From NCBI RefSeq assembly GCF_003573695.1, contig NC_039368.1, positions 9,137,860 through 9,201,859 of the forward strand: a stretch of 64,000 bases of DNA. Reading direction: 5' to 3'. Below are positions 10,954 to 21,075 of the stretch, one piece after another. The position numbers were made by a program, and so were the translations under genes. Below the pieces are notes generated by a model. The model saw nothing but the letters and a program-made list of their open reading frames with translations. It did not search any database and was not told the DNA's origin. This stretch comes from Papaver somniferum. Its lineage: Eukaryota > Streptophyta > Magnoliopsida > Ranunculales > Papaveraceae. Numbering within the stretch: position 1 is the stretch's first letter; each line of letters starts with the position of its first letter.

Positions 10954-11467
10954 TGGTCCCCTTGTATATGCCAGATGTGTTGATATTAGTCAGACCGTTA
11001 TCTCAGTCCATTAGGATAGGTTCACCTTGGCAGAGGCATTCAGACAGATATGGGAAACACCGTTCACTTTTAACCATCTCTTTATCCATCTTCTTAATCT
11101 TTCCATGTGATTGGTTGACTCTGGTTATGATGTATAGGAACTATCTGAGTAGAGCTCTGTCACTTATATATGAATTTTAGTATGCTGAGTGCAAACTCGT
11201 GTACATCAATTGGAATTTCGCATCAGGGTACTTCCTCTTGTAGTCAATGAGAGTATGCCAACCAAGGAGATTCTTTAGTTCCTTCCAAGGTTCTGCGTAG
11301 ATAGCTAGAGTCTGGAGTAATGGTTTTGTGGGTACACCTCTGTTAAACCCTCCGGAGACAACACTCCGCCACTAGGGCCACCTAGTGGTTTAACGGCTTG
11401 TTGCACGTGCTAAGTGTAGTCATTTTTACTTTTCTAGATTAGATTTGCTCGAGTGCTAGCAAATAAT

Positions 11468-11482
11468 AAGTTTGGGGGTATT
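11468..11482 (+). other. Polypurine tract of element 2
   Basis: AAGTTTGGGGGTATT ends directly at the TGATAGAC start of the 3' LTR, the expected place for plus-strand priming. Element 3 has AGGTTTGGGGGTATT at the equivalent place. Confidence 0.8.
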
Positions 11483-12822
11483 TGATAGACGCATTTTTGT
11501 GTCTATTTTGTTCTCATTTGCTATGCGGACTCCCACTTTGGATAAGGGGAACCCCAGGGCGTTAAATGTTATTCGCACCCCCATTTCTGTTAGGGGGAGT
11601 CCCTTTTTCTTCACGGATTATCCAAATTTTGGCGGGAAATTATATTTGAATATTTGGTTGATAGCGTATTTCCCTGGATTAATACTTGGCGAGATTTTGG
11701 AGATTTTGTTGCGCGGATGGATTGACTATGGCCTGATTTACCTAAACAAGGTTGGTAATATCTTTGGATTCGAATAAAATTGGTTATTCTCGTCTGTTTA
11801 TGAAAGCATGGAAAGCCACATACGGGAAAGATACTCGGGATTTTTTGTGCCATGTTGAGGGGATTTCATGAGGCTACTTCATGTATAACTGCTACTGGGA
11901 TTATGTAGAAACGTGTTGGAGCAATTTTGTGTATAACAGACGCGTGAAGAGTCAATGGAAGGAAGATATTCCCGTAAATGGCAGGAAAATAATCTCGGAA
12001 CAATGCAAAAGATTTAAGGAGTTATTACGCTTCTGTTGGCTATATAAAGCTTCTATGGAGTTCATAGTAGGGGATGGAGAGTTAGGGGTGGAAATAGAGG
12101 TACTTGGTGAGCTGTAGAGTAGAAATCAGAGATTGCAGAGTTATTTCTGCTGCTGCTGCACCTCAAGAACACGAAGAACATTAGACATTCAGAAACAGTC
12201 GTAAAAGCTACAGTGACAACGACAGAAGCTTGTGGGTCGTATAGCTACAGTGACAGTGGCATATACTATTTATCGTACTCTGTAACAGTGGGTTTGTAAC
12301 GTTTCCCTTGTGTTGCAAATTCCTGATTTATTTGATCTCTCTGATTTTCATCATTTGTAAGCACCTTTGAGCAATGAAATCAACTTTTGAGCGTGTTTCC
12401 AACATCATGATGAGCTAAACCCATTCCTTGGGGCTATGGAGGAAGCCATTGTTTCGGTAAAAGTGATATATTTCTATTAATTAATTACAACAACTCTATT
12501 ATGATTTTTGCATTGAACTAAAAATTGTTTATATGATTTTGAATAGTTAAATGTATTTTCTCTTGATAGAATATGCTTGCTTAAGGGTTTTGATATTCTA
12601 TGCTTGGATTAACATCTATTCTGTTGGAAATCTACATGTCTAGGCAATACTATTAGAATCAATTTGAATGTTGAGTTTCATAATTATTGTTTTATTAAAT
12701 CACTGATATCAACCAATGGTGGAATCCTAGCCCTATTCTCTCCATAATTTTCACAACATCTTTTTAAATGAGTTCGCTATTTTTATTTATTAAAAAAAAT
12801 CTGAAAATCCTCTTTCACATAA
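11483..12822 (+). repeat. Element 2 3' LTR, internally deleted
   Basis: Starts TGATAGACGCATTTTTGTG and matches the 5' LTR with three gaps: about 140 bp near 11515, about 55 bp near 12728 and about 48 bp just before its end at CACATAA. The TATATAAAG box near 12042 remains. It is followed at once by the target duplication CTCCC. Confidence 0.88.
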
Positions 12823-13378
12823 CTCCCAAATAGCACGGAGAAGAATATAGTAAACCCGAGATATCTTCACCCGTGTTTTATCCTCCACGTGCTTTCCTCC
12901 TCCATTTTTATCGATTCAAATTAGTCTACCATTCCTGTTTGACCGAAACAGGTCATATCCAACCAATACCAACGAACGGATTCACGAGAATCTGTTGCAT
13001 AATCGTTCCTTGAAAATCTCAGAAGTTACGCAGAAAAGAATTTTTTTTTCCGCCAATATTTCACTTTTCAAACAAAGAAGAAGGGTGGCCCCCTAACCAG
13101 AGTGGGGGTGCCGATTAGAAAATGGGTGCTGAGGACAAATTTGGGTGCTGAGGATGAATTTGGGCTACACATAAACTTGGGTGCCTCTTAGAAAATCTGG
13201 GGTTCGTATAACAAATGTCCTCCAGGGGTCCAAATAGCACTTTTTGGGAAACTTTTCCCACACAAGTGTATTTCTCCAAAAACACCTACACAAACATAAA
13301 AACACCATAATAAGTACAGAATCAAGCACTAGCAATAAGGACACTGAGGACAATTTAGACACAAAAATGTGTTTATCA
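12823..13378 (-). repeat. Element 3 3' LTR, proximal part
   Basis: On the minus strand it starts TGATAAACAC at 13378, directly after the polypurine tract, and matches 22060-22560. It breaks off at 12823 where element 2 inserted; the rest of this LTR is at 4606-3619. Confidence 0.92.
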
Positions 13379-13393
13379 AATACCCCCAAACCT
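13379..13393 (-). other. Polypurine tract of element 3
   Basis: Read on the minus strand: AGGTTTGGGGGTATT, directly before the LTR start at 13378. Confidence 0.78.
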
Positions 13394-13905
13394 ATTATTT
13401 GCTAGTCTTCGAGAAAATCTAATATAAAATGACTACACTTAGCACGTGCAGCAAGCCGTTAAACCGCTAGGTGTCCCTAGTGGCGGAGTGTTGTCTCCGG
13501 AGGGTTTACGAGAGGTGTATCCACAAAACCTTTACTCCATACCCTAGCTATATACGCAGAACCTTGGAAGGCACTAAAGAATCTCCTTGGTTGGCATACA
13601 AACATTGACTATAGGAGTAAGTACCTTGATGCGAATTTCCAATTATTGTACACGAGTTTGCACTCAGCATACTATAATTCATATATAAGTGACAGTGCTC
13701 TACTCAGATAGTTTCTAGACATCATAACCGGAGTCAACCAATCATATGGAAAGATTAAGAAGATGGATAAAAAGAAAAATAGGTGGTTAAAGTGAACGGT
13801 GTTTCCCATATCTGTCTGAAGGCCTCTGCCAATATGATCCTATCCTAATGGACTGAGATAACGGTCTAACTAATATCAACACAACTGGCATATATAAGGG
13901 GACCA

Positions 13906-14097
13906 GTGGTCGATAAACCTAACTCTAGGTCAATACAACTGGCATATACAAGGGCACCAGTGGTCGACTTTATTGAATTTATTCCGGTTGGTCTGATGGT
14001 CTGGTTTCAAACCTTTTTTTTTTGTGGAATCTCAATCACCCTATTTCACCCTAGCAATAGTAACAACTTGAGTCGTGTGCCCCACCAAATCTCTTAA
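13906..14097 (+). CDS. Antisense ORF B of element 3 (63 codons)
   Basis: Counterpart of 10762-10953, with the same length and boundaries. It lies in the 3' untranslated block of element 3, opposite to pol. It has a hydrophobic middle (FIEFIPVGLMVW) and no recognised domain. Coding status is unproven. Confidence 0.3.
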   Translation: MVDKPNSRSIQLAYTRAPVVDFIEFIPVGLMVWFQTFFFCGISITLFHPSNSNNLSRVPHQIS

Positions 14098-14147
14098 GAA
14101 ATAAAAACATAAAGGATTAGGATTCAACGAGTTATGACGAAACTACC

Positions 14148-14372
14148 ATGTTTTTTTTTATAATTCTAACACCTGAGCTCTATGCTTTTATGAATAGACT
14201 CTTTAGATGTTTCCATCTAATCATATTGGTTCCTCAACTCCTACAACCAAGATGTTCCCATCCACTTAGATTGGTTAGTGCCAACCTTAATAAGCATAAA
14301 TTTCTAGGCTCTGGAGTTTATTTATTGCAACTAAAAGCTAACAAAAAGTTTCTTCCCCACCCCCAAACTTAA
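14148..14372 (+). CDS. Antisense ORF A of element 3 (74 codons)
   Basis: Counterpart of 10491-10712, sharing nearly all residues and the same stop. Its 3' end runs through the complement of the inner purine tract (14352-14370). It lies about 150 bp beyond the pol stop at 14527, in the opposite direction. It has no recognised domain, and antisense coding is only a hypothesis. Confidence 0.3.
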   Translation: MFFFIILTPELYAFMNRLFRCFHLIILVPQLLQPRCSHPLRLVSANLNKHKFLGSGVYLLQLKANKKFLPHPQT

Positions 14373-14526
14373 ATCTATCATTGTCCTCAATGTTTCTAAT
14401 GAAAGAGAAATACCAAAAAGAAAAGTAATATGAGGAATCAGTAAAGAGAGAAGTCGGAAAGATAGTACCTGGGTGAAGAGAGAAATCAAAAACTAATATA
14501 CAACATACAATCGTCTCGATGGTCAA

Positions 14527-15886
14527 TCAAGGGTAAACAGGGTCCTCCAGAGGGACCTCATCAACATCACCTGTAGGAAAGGGCTCTAAAAAGGATTTCA
14601 ATCTCTGACCGTTAACCTTCGAAGAACTACTACCATCTGGTGTCTCGATATCAACAGATCCAAGAGGAAAGACAGTGCGAACAATAAAAGGACCCGTCCA
14701 CCGAGAACGTAACTTCCCAGGGAAAAGATGCAAGCGGGTATCATACAGAAGAACTTTTTGACCTGGAGAAAATGAATTTCTTAAAATATTATCATCATGC
14801 ACAAGTTTCATTTTGTTCTTATACTCCTTCTCACCATCGTAAGCATCTATATGAATCTCTTCCAACTCATTGAGCTGGAGTTTCCTATGGGCTCCTGCCT
14901 TGTCAAGTGAAAATTTTAGCTGCTTAACAGCCCAATAAGCTCTATGTTCTAACTCAACAGGTAAATGACATGCCTTTCCATACACAAGACGATAAGACGA
15001 CATTCCAATGGGAGTCTTAAACGCATTACGGTAAGCCCATAAGGCATCAGTAAGCCTAGACGACCAGTCTTTCCGATTATGATTAACTGTTTTCTCTAAT
15101 ATACGCCTGACCACTAGTCTGTGGATGATATTGGGTAGCTACCTTATGTGTAATACCATATTTCTTCATCAAAAGCCTAAAAGGTCCATTAAAAAAGTGC
15201 GTCCCTCCATCACTAATTATAGCTCGCGGTGTACCAAAACGTGTAAGTATATTATCTTTCAAGAACTCAATCACAACCCTATGGTCATTAGTCTTACATG
15301 CAACTGCCTCAATCCACTTAGAGACATAGTCTACAGCGACAAGGATGTGTAAGTTACCAAAAGAATTAGGAAACGGACCCATAAAGTCAATACCCCATAC
15401 ATCAAAGACCTCAACAACTAAAATAGGATTCAAGGGCATCATGTTCCTACGGGAAATGGTTCCTAATTTCTGGCAACTTTCACAAGTAACACAAAAACTG
15501 TGGGAGTCTTTAAACCACGAAGGCCAATAGAATCCACACTGCAATATTTTAGCATCAGTCTTCTTAGCACTAAAGTGACCCCCACAAGCATGATCATGAC
15601 AAAAGGAAATAATACTGGACTGGTCATTCTCAGGTATATATCTCCTAATAATCTGGTCTGGACAATACTTAAACAAATAAGGATCATCCCAAAAGAAGTG
15701 CTTCACCTCGTCTAAAAACCTAGAACGATCTTGTTTACCCCAATGTTGGGGCATTCGACCAGTAACAAGATAATTCACTATATTCGCATACCAAGGTGCT
15801 TGGGTAACAAAAAATAGTTGTTCATCAGGAAAACTATCCCTAACAGGAGGAGAATCATTAAGGGTATCCACAACAAGCCTAGACAA
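14527..15886 (-). pseudogene. Integrase of element 3 pol
   Basis: The zinc-binding part ([25 protein letters not shown]) and the DDE core ([15 protein letters not shown], then [14 protein letters not shown]) are in the frame 15886-15083. After HPQTSGQ about 26 bp are missing relative to element 1. This removes the segment with the catalytic glutamate and shifts the frame near 15104. The C-terminal part (15114-14527) includes [17 protein letters not shown], the [17 protein letters not shown] block, [21 protein letters not shown] and the end [14 protein letters not shown], typical of Athila pol. The pol stop is at 14527. Confidence 0.9.
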
Positions 15887-17230
15887 GTGGTCTACTACTA
15901 CATTTTCTGCACCTTTTTTTTATCTCTAATGTCTAAGGAAAATTCCTGCAACAATAGGATTCATCTAATCAATCTAGGTTTAGTATCCTTCTTGGAAAGA
16001 AGATACTTCAAAGAAGCATGATCAGTAAAGATTATGAACTTAGAACCTAAGAGGTAGGATCTAAACTTGTCTAAGGCAAACACAATAGATAATAGTTCCT
16101 TCTACGTAGTGGTATAGTTCAATTGGGCATCATTCAGAGTTTTGCTAGCATAGTAAATCACATGAAGTAACTTATTTTCTCGCTGACCTAGCACAACACC
16201 AATCTCAAAGGGTAGGTTCCAGTTGGGCGCCTGGACTATGGGGGCGGTAGTGAGTAAATTCTTAAGCTTCTCAAAAGCCTCTAAACAAGCATCATCAAAA
16301 ACAAACTTAACGTCTTTTGCAAGAAAATTGCAAAGAGGTCTAGAAATTAATCTAAAATCCTTAATGAATCGACGATAAAAACCTGCATGCCCTAAGAATG
16401 ACCTAATATCGCTTACAAATTTTTGGGACCTGTAAAGTTTTGATAAGGTCAACTTTGGCTCTATCTACCTTTATACCCTTCGAAGATACGATATGCCCTA
16501 GAACAATTCCTGAACGAACCATGAAGTGGCATTTCTCCCAATTAAGCACTAAATTCTTTTCCTTACACCTAGTCAAAGCTAATGACAAATGATGCAAGCA
16601 CTCATCGAAAGACGAACCAAACACTGAAAAATCATCCATAAAGACCTCTAAGAATCGTTCTACCATGTCAGAAAATATGCTCATCATACAAAGATGAAAG
16701 GTCGCAGGAGCATTACATAGGCCGAAAGGCATGCGTCTATACGCAAAGGTACCAAATGGACAGGTAATAGTGGTTTTCTCTTGGTCTTCTGGGGCAATAA
16801 AAACCTGATTATAACCGCAGTATCCATCTAAAAAGCAATAATGGCTACGTCCAGCTAATCTCTCTAGCATTTGGTCGATGAAGGGAAGGGGAAAGTGGTC
16901 CTTCCTAGTGACCTTGTTCAATTTCCTATAGTCAATACAGACACGCCAACCCGTGGTCACCCGGGTTGGGATTAACTCATTGTTATCATTCTGGACTACA
17001 GTAATACCGGATTTCTTGGGAACAACCTGAACGGGGCTGACCCACTTACTGTCTGAAATGGGGTAGATAATGCCTGCATCTAACAGCTTAAGAACCTCGG
17101 TTCGAACTACTTCTTTCATATTAGGGTTCAGTCGACGTTGCATCTCCCTAGAAGGTTTGGTGTCACTCTCTAAATAGATATGATGCATACAATCAGTAGG
17201 ACTTATACCCTTAATGTTGCTATGGTCCAC
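15887..17230 (-). pseudogene. RT and RNase H of element 3 pol
   Basis: The RT frame 17230-16403 is nearly whole: VSPVQVVPKKSGITVV, VCIDYRKLNKVTRKDHFPLP, MPFGLCNAPATF and the active site FMDDFSVFG are all readable. A frameshift near 16430 leads to the thumb (DIRSFLGHAGFYRRFIKDF). The RNase H start is damaged by a 27-bp in-frame deletion near 16205 that removes the CDASDYA segment with the first catalytic aspartate, leaving FEIGVVLGQ. A TAG at about 16102 follows the NYTTT segment. The remaining RNase H ([19 protein letters not shown]) is in other frames down to 15887. Confidence 0.9.
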
Positions 17231-17300
17231 CCTAAAGCTTCCTTGTTATTCTGAAGGACAGTCACTAGCCTACTTTCCTGATCACTATCCAAGTCGGATG

Positions 17301-18470
17301 CTATAATCCAGGTAAAGTTTCAGATGGGCCTAAAAACACATACTTCAGGGAATCTGGTAATGGTTTAAGGTCCAACTTAGGAGGCTTTTCTAACGAAGGA
17401 ACTAGGGTAGACTCAGAAACGGGTAGAGGTTCGAACTTAGGTTTCCAGCCATTACTAGTGTCTATCAAAGGGGTTGAATCTAACAAAGCATTCACCTCAT
17501 TAATCACATCGTCATCATCAAAATCAATCCCAAAGTGGGCTAGGCATTTCTCTAATGGATCTTCTAACAAAGTGTTTGGTAATGACTCCTCGACTAATGT
17601 TCCTATCATGTTCACCTCTTCTATGTTCGAGTCATCTAGTTCAGAGGGTAGCTTACTAATATTAAAAATGTTCAGCTCAATAGTCATATTACCAAAAGAC
17701 AAATTCATAATACCATTTCGACAGTTAATGATCGCATTGGATGTAGCTAAAAACGGGCGACCTAAAATCACTGGTATTTGGTTCTCTGGGTCAGGGACAG
17801 GTTGGGTATCTAGGATAACAAAATCCACTGGATAAATAAACTTGTCGACCTCAATAAGAACGTCCTCGATCACACCACGAGGAATTTTAACGGACCTATC
17901 AGCTAACTGAAGTGTCATCTGGGTAGGTTTCATCTCACCAAGTCCTAGCTTAAGGTACACATGGTATGGCAGTAAGTTCACACTGGCTCCTAAGTCAAGC
18001 AAAGCTTTCTCGACACGGTATTTACCTATTGTGCAAGAAATAGTAGGGGACCCTGGGTCTTTATACTTAGGAGTAGTGGTATTCTGAATAATAGAACTCA
18101 CATGACTAGCTAGGAAGGCTTTCTTCTGGACACTAAGTTTTCGCTTTCGCGTACACATATCCTTAAGAAACTTGGCATAAGCGGGAATCTGCTTAATCGC
18201 ATCTAACAATGGGAGGTTGATAGTAACCTGCTTAAAAACCTCCAATATATCATTAAAGTTGGACTCCCTCTTAGTTGGAACTAGCAGCTGGGGGAACGGG
18301 GCTCTGGGAACAAAGCCGGGCTCAGCAGGACCCTCATTGGTCTCTTTGGAGACTCTATCAGTCTCCTCATTTTCTGGCTCAGAAGGGTGAACTACAACAT
18401 GTTCACTATCAGGCATGGCAACCTTATTGTCAACTTTCTTTCCACTCCTAAGGGTTGTTATAGAATTCAC
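17301..18470 (-). pseudogene. Gag C-terminus and protease of element 3
   Basis: A 389-codon open frame beginning in the Gag linker (ITTLRSGKKVDNKVAMPDSE), through the spacer IPAYAKFLKDMCTRKRKLS, to the retropepsin motif LLDLGASVNLLPYHVYLKLG and VILGRPFLATSNAIINC. It is intact over the whole protease domain, the best-preserved protease in the window. It ends with PSETLPGL just before the RT frame, where a frameshift lies near 17250-17300. It would process the polyprotein if it were translated in frame, which the damage upstream prevents. Confidence 0.85.
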
Positions 18471-19964
18471 ATGATTGTACGATTTCTCTCCTTTAGGGTT
18501 AGGATCAGTTTGACTAGGGAACTTCCATCTTCTCTTTCACTAAGAAACTTAGCTATTTGGCCGACTTGAAGTTCTAAGTTAGCAAGAGACTGGGAATTAT
18601 TCTTAAAATTCTGCCTGGTTTCTTCTTGAAAACCACAGTGGTTCTTTGATAACATCTCATGGTTCTTTGCTAACATAGTAAGGGTTTCTTCTAAGGTGGA
18701 GATCTTTTTCTCATTGAAACTGGGGTTGACCTGAAGAGTTTTAGCATAACCAAAACCTGGGGGAGGCTGAGAATTACTAGACTGTCCTTGATTCTGACCC
18801 TTAGACCAAAAAATTAGGATGGTTTCTCCAACCAGGGTTGTAAGTCTCTGAGTATGGGTCAAACTTTGACGGTTCTCAAACCTAGCATTGTTATAGACAG
18901 CATGGGCTTGCTCTTCACTAACCTGACCTTCCCAAAACGAGTTATTGGGTTCTACTCCACAACTAGACACTTGAGAGGCTCTAAACCTATCATCAGGTTC
19001 AACAAGAGACCTATGTTTAGGATGATTCAATTCCAAAGCTAACCTTCTAGACAAAGCAGCAAACTTAGCATCAGACCCGAAGCTTGTATCTACCACATTG
19101 GTGCTACTTCTATTGACCAAGAGTCTTTTGGGGGGTTCAACACAAGACTCCCACTTTGGGATTTTTCAGCGACAGCTCCTAAGAAGGTAAAAGCATCATC
19201 AACACTTTTACTAGTGAACTCACCAGCGCACATAGACTCAACCATGGCTTTGGTTGAATAGTCTAAACCATCATAAATAATCTCTACGAGTTTCATCTTA
19301 TCAAATCCATGGTGAGGACACTGGGATAGGAGATCATTGAATCTCTCTAAAACCTATAAAGAGACTCTCCCTCTTGTTGCACACTAGCACTAATTTTCTG
19401 CCTAACAGACGCAGTTTTATGCTTAGGGTAGAATTTCATATAGAAAGCAGCAATAAGTTCCTGCCATGTTTCAATGGATTCAGATGGTAGGTTGTTCAGC
19501 CAGGTCTTGGCTTTATCTCTCAAGGAAAAGGGAAACATCTTAAGTTTCAAGACTTCATCAGTAAGGTCTTTTATTCTAATTGTCCCACAAATTTCCTCAA
19601 AGTCCCTAATATGAAAATAAGGGTTCTCATCATCTTTCCCTAAGAATATAGGGATCATCTGAAGAATACTAGGTTTTATCTCGAAATTAGCCGTAGTGGC
19701 TGGCAATTTAATGCACGAAGCTCGGGTGGACCTAGTTGGGAACATGTAATCTTTCAAAGTTGCCATCGCTGGCACAGCTGAAGTACTAGGGGTATTTTCC
19801 TCACGAAGAGACAGATTCTCAAAACTGAAGTTTCCAAAAACAGGGCTCTCAAAAGAAGAGTCTTCGAGCTCCACTCCTTCACAAGAACAACTACTAGGTT
19901 TATCACTAATCAAATGACCTAGAGTGTTTCTTTTCCAAGCCCGCTCTTTAATAACCTTGGGCAT
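18467..19964 (-). pseudogene. Gag of element 3
   Basis: Starts at the ATG at 19964 (MPKVIKERAWKRNTLG), four bases after the candidate intron acceptor. The first frame (to 19347) holds the Gag core: MIPIFLGKDDENPYFHIRDF, LKMFPFSLRDKAKTWLNNL and FYPKHKT. A one-base loss after QQEGESLYRF closes it. The core continues in 19296-19090 (IYDGLDYSTKAMVES), then in 19120-18467 with FWEGQVSEEQAHAVYNNARF and the KNHEML repeat region. A further shift near 18530 separates it from the protease frame. At least three frameshifts make it non-coding today. Confidence 0.88.
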
Positions 19965-19967
19965 ACA

Positions 19968-20579
19968 CTAGAAAAACAAAAGAAAAAGAAATAAATCCTA
20001 AAAGGAAGGGAAGTTCTATGCAAACACAAACAAGGCTGACTCCACCATAGCAAACCTACTGATTTCTAGCAAACAAAAAGCATGATGGCTCCACTTAGAT
20101 TGTTTCTATACCAGCTTCTAATCCTTCGAAAGGGAATTCGTTACAATTTAAGCAAACCCCTCTGGAATCAATCCGAGTTTAAATAAGTTGAATCGAGACG
20201 AGGGAAGCTCAATGGAGTTTTGATACCCAAGGCCTCACCGGCGTCACAAGGCGGCGTATTCAACTCGCAGAAACTATCATGAACTTTTAAGCATGCTTAA
20301 AAGAGTAACCAATATTTTTCGAATGACTTTCCTATTAAGCTCATTGCCCTATAGGTCTCGTTCTAACCAAATTTTAGGCTTAGGTTCGCGTTTGGTTTCG
20401 TTTTCCTAAGGCGGGCAAGAAGGGAACGGTGATGAAATACAAACCCTTATCTTATATGACCAGTCCTTGCCTTTTACTAGTAAATTAAAGCATCCGTTTT
20501 CAAATCCTCAGCATATATGCAAACGAAGGAATACAGTAACTCGCTGACAGCAGATTCGCGAGTGTTTTGACAAACTTAC
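19968..20579 (-). other. Candidate leader intron of element 3
   Basis: The donor GAG|GTAAGTTTG (minus 20579) and the acceptor ending in TTTTCTAG (minus 19968) match those of element 2 in place and sequence. The inferred intron is 612 bp. No transcript evidence is available here. Confidence 0.42.
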
Positions 20580-21052
20580 CTCCCGTACCAGACGGGGGAT
20601 GAATCGCTGAAGTCGACTCAGGCCACGACTCCTATGTCATGTACGAACCCGAGGGGCCGAGGCGATATCGTAATCGTCGTCCTCTTATGCAAATAGTTTA
20701 TATTTAAACTACCCTTCCGTAGGGTTTAAAAAAAAAGTCCCAAAGTCCACAGTCCAAAGTCCAAAAATAAAGTGCAAAAGAAAAAGATAATCTAAATATT
20801 TTTTTTTGTCTCTCTCTCTTTTTTTTTAATTAATTTTTATGCTCCTATTCTTTCGCTCCTTTCGCTATACTTTTACTCCAAATCTTTAAGTATTCACCAA
20901 AAGCTTTGGCAAATTTTTCTTTCGCTCCAAAACCCAAAATCTGTAAGGAAAAGACAAAAACCCAAAAACGTAAAGAAGAAAAAATAAAATAAAAATGAAA
21001 AACAAATAAAAACCTAAAAAAAAATATCTAAAAACTCTAGCCTAAAGACAAG

Positions 21053-21070
21053 TCCGCGTCGGCGGCGCCA
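21053..21070 (-). other. Primer binding site of element 3
   Basis: Minus-strand TGGCGCCGCCGACGCGGA, five bases after the LTR end at 21076. It is tRNA-Asp-like, as in element 2. Confidence 0.72.
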
Positions 21071-21075
21071 AAAAT

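Larger units (their letters stand above)
10276..11467 (+). other. 3' untranslated block of element 2
   Basis: About 1.2 kb without sense coding capacity. From about 10470 on it is closely related to the same block of element 3 (13394-14400 on the other strand). It contains two antisense open frames, described separately, and an inner purine tract at 10493-10511. In autonomous Athila elements an env-like ORF may sit here; I see none. Confidence 0.75.
4607..12822 (+). mobile_element. Element 2: Gag-protease-only Athila-type LTR retrotransposon
   Basis: An 8.2 kb plus-strand element flanked by the 5-bp duplication CTCCC. Order: 5' LTR, primer site, leader, gag, protease ORF, 1.2 kb untranslated block, polypurine tract, 3' LTR. 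There is no RT, RNase H or integrase between the protease ORF (ends 10275) and the polypurine tract (11468), so it would need those enzymes in trans. Its LTR differs from that of element 3 in most of its length, but leader, gag and 3' block are clearly related. The 3' LTR has lost internal pieces relative to the 5' LTR. Confidence 0.92.

Noticed and set aside
5152..12117. ORF of 65-78 codons present in both LTRs of element 2 (5152-5349 and 11881-12117).
   Set aside because: It is repeated only because the LTRs are copies of each other. The C-termini differ through a stop/indel, there is no known domain, and LTR regions of this type are non-coding.
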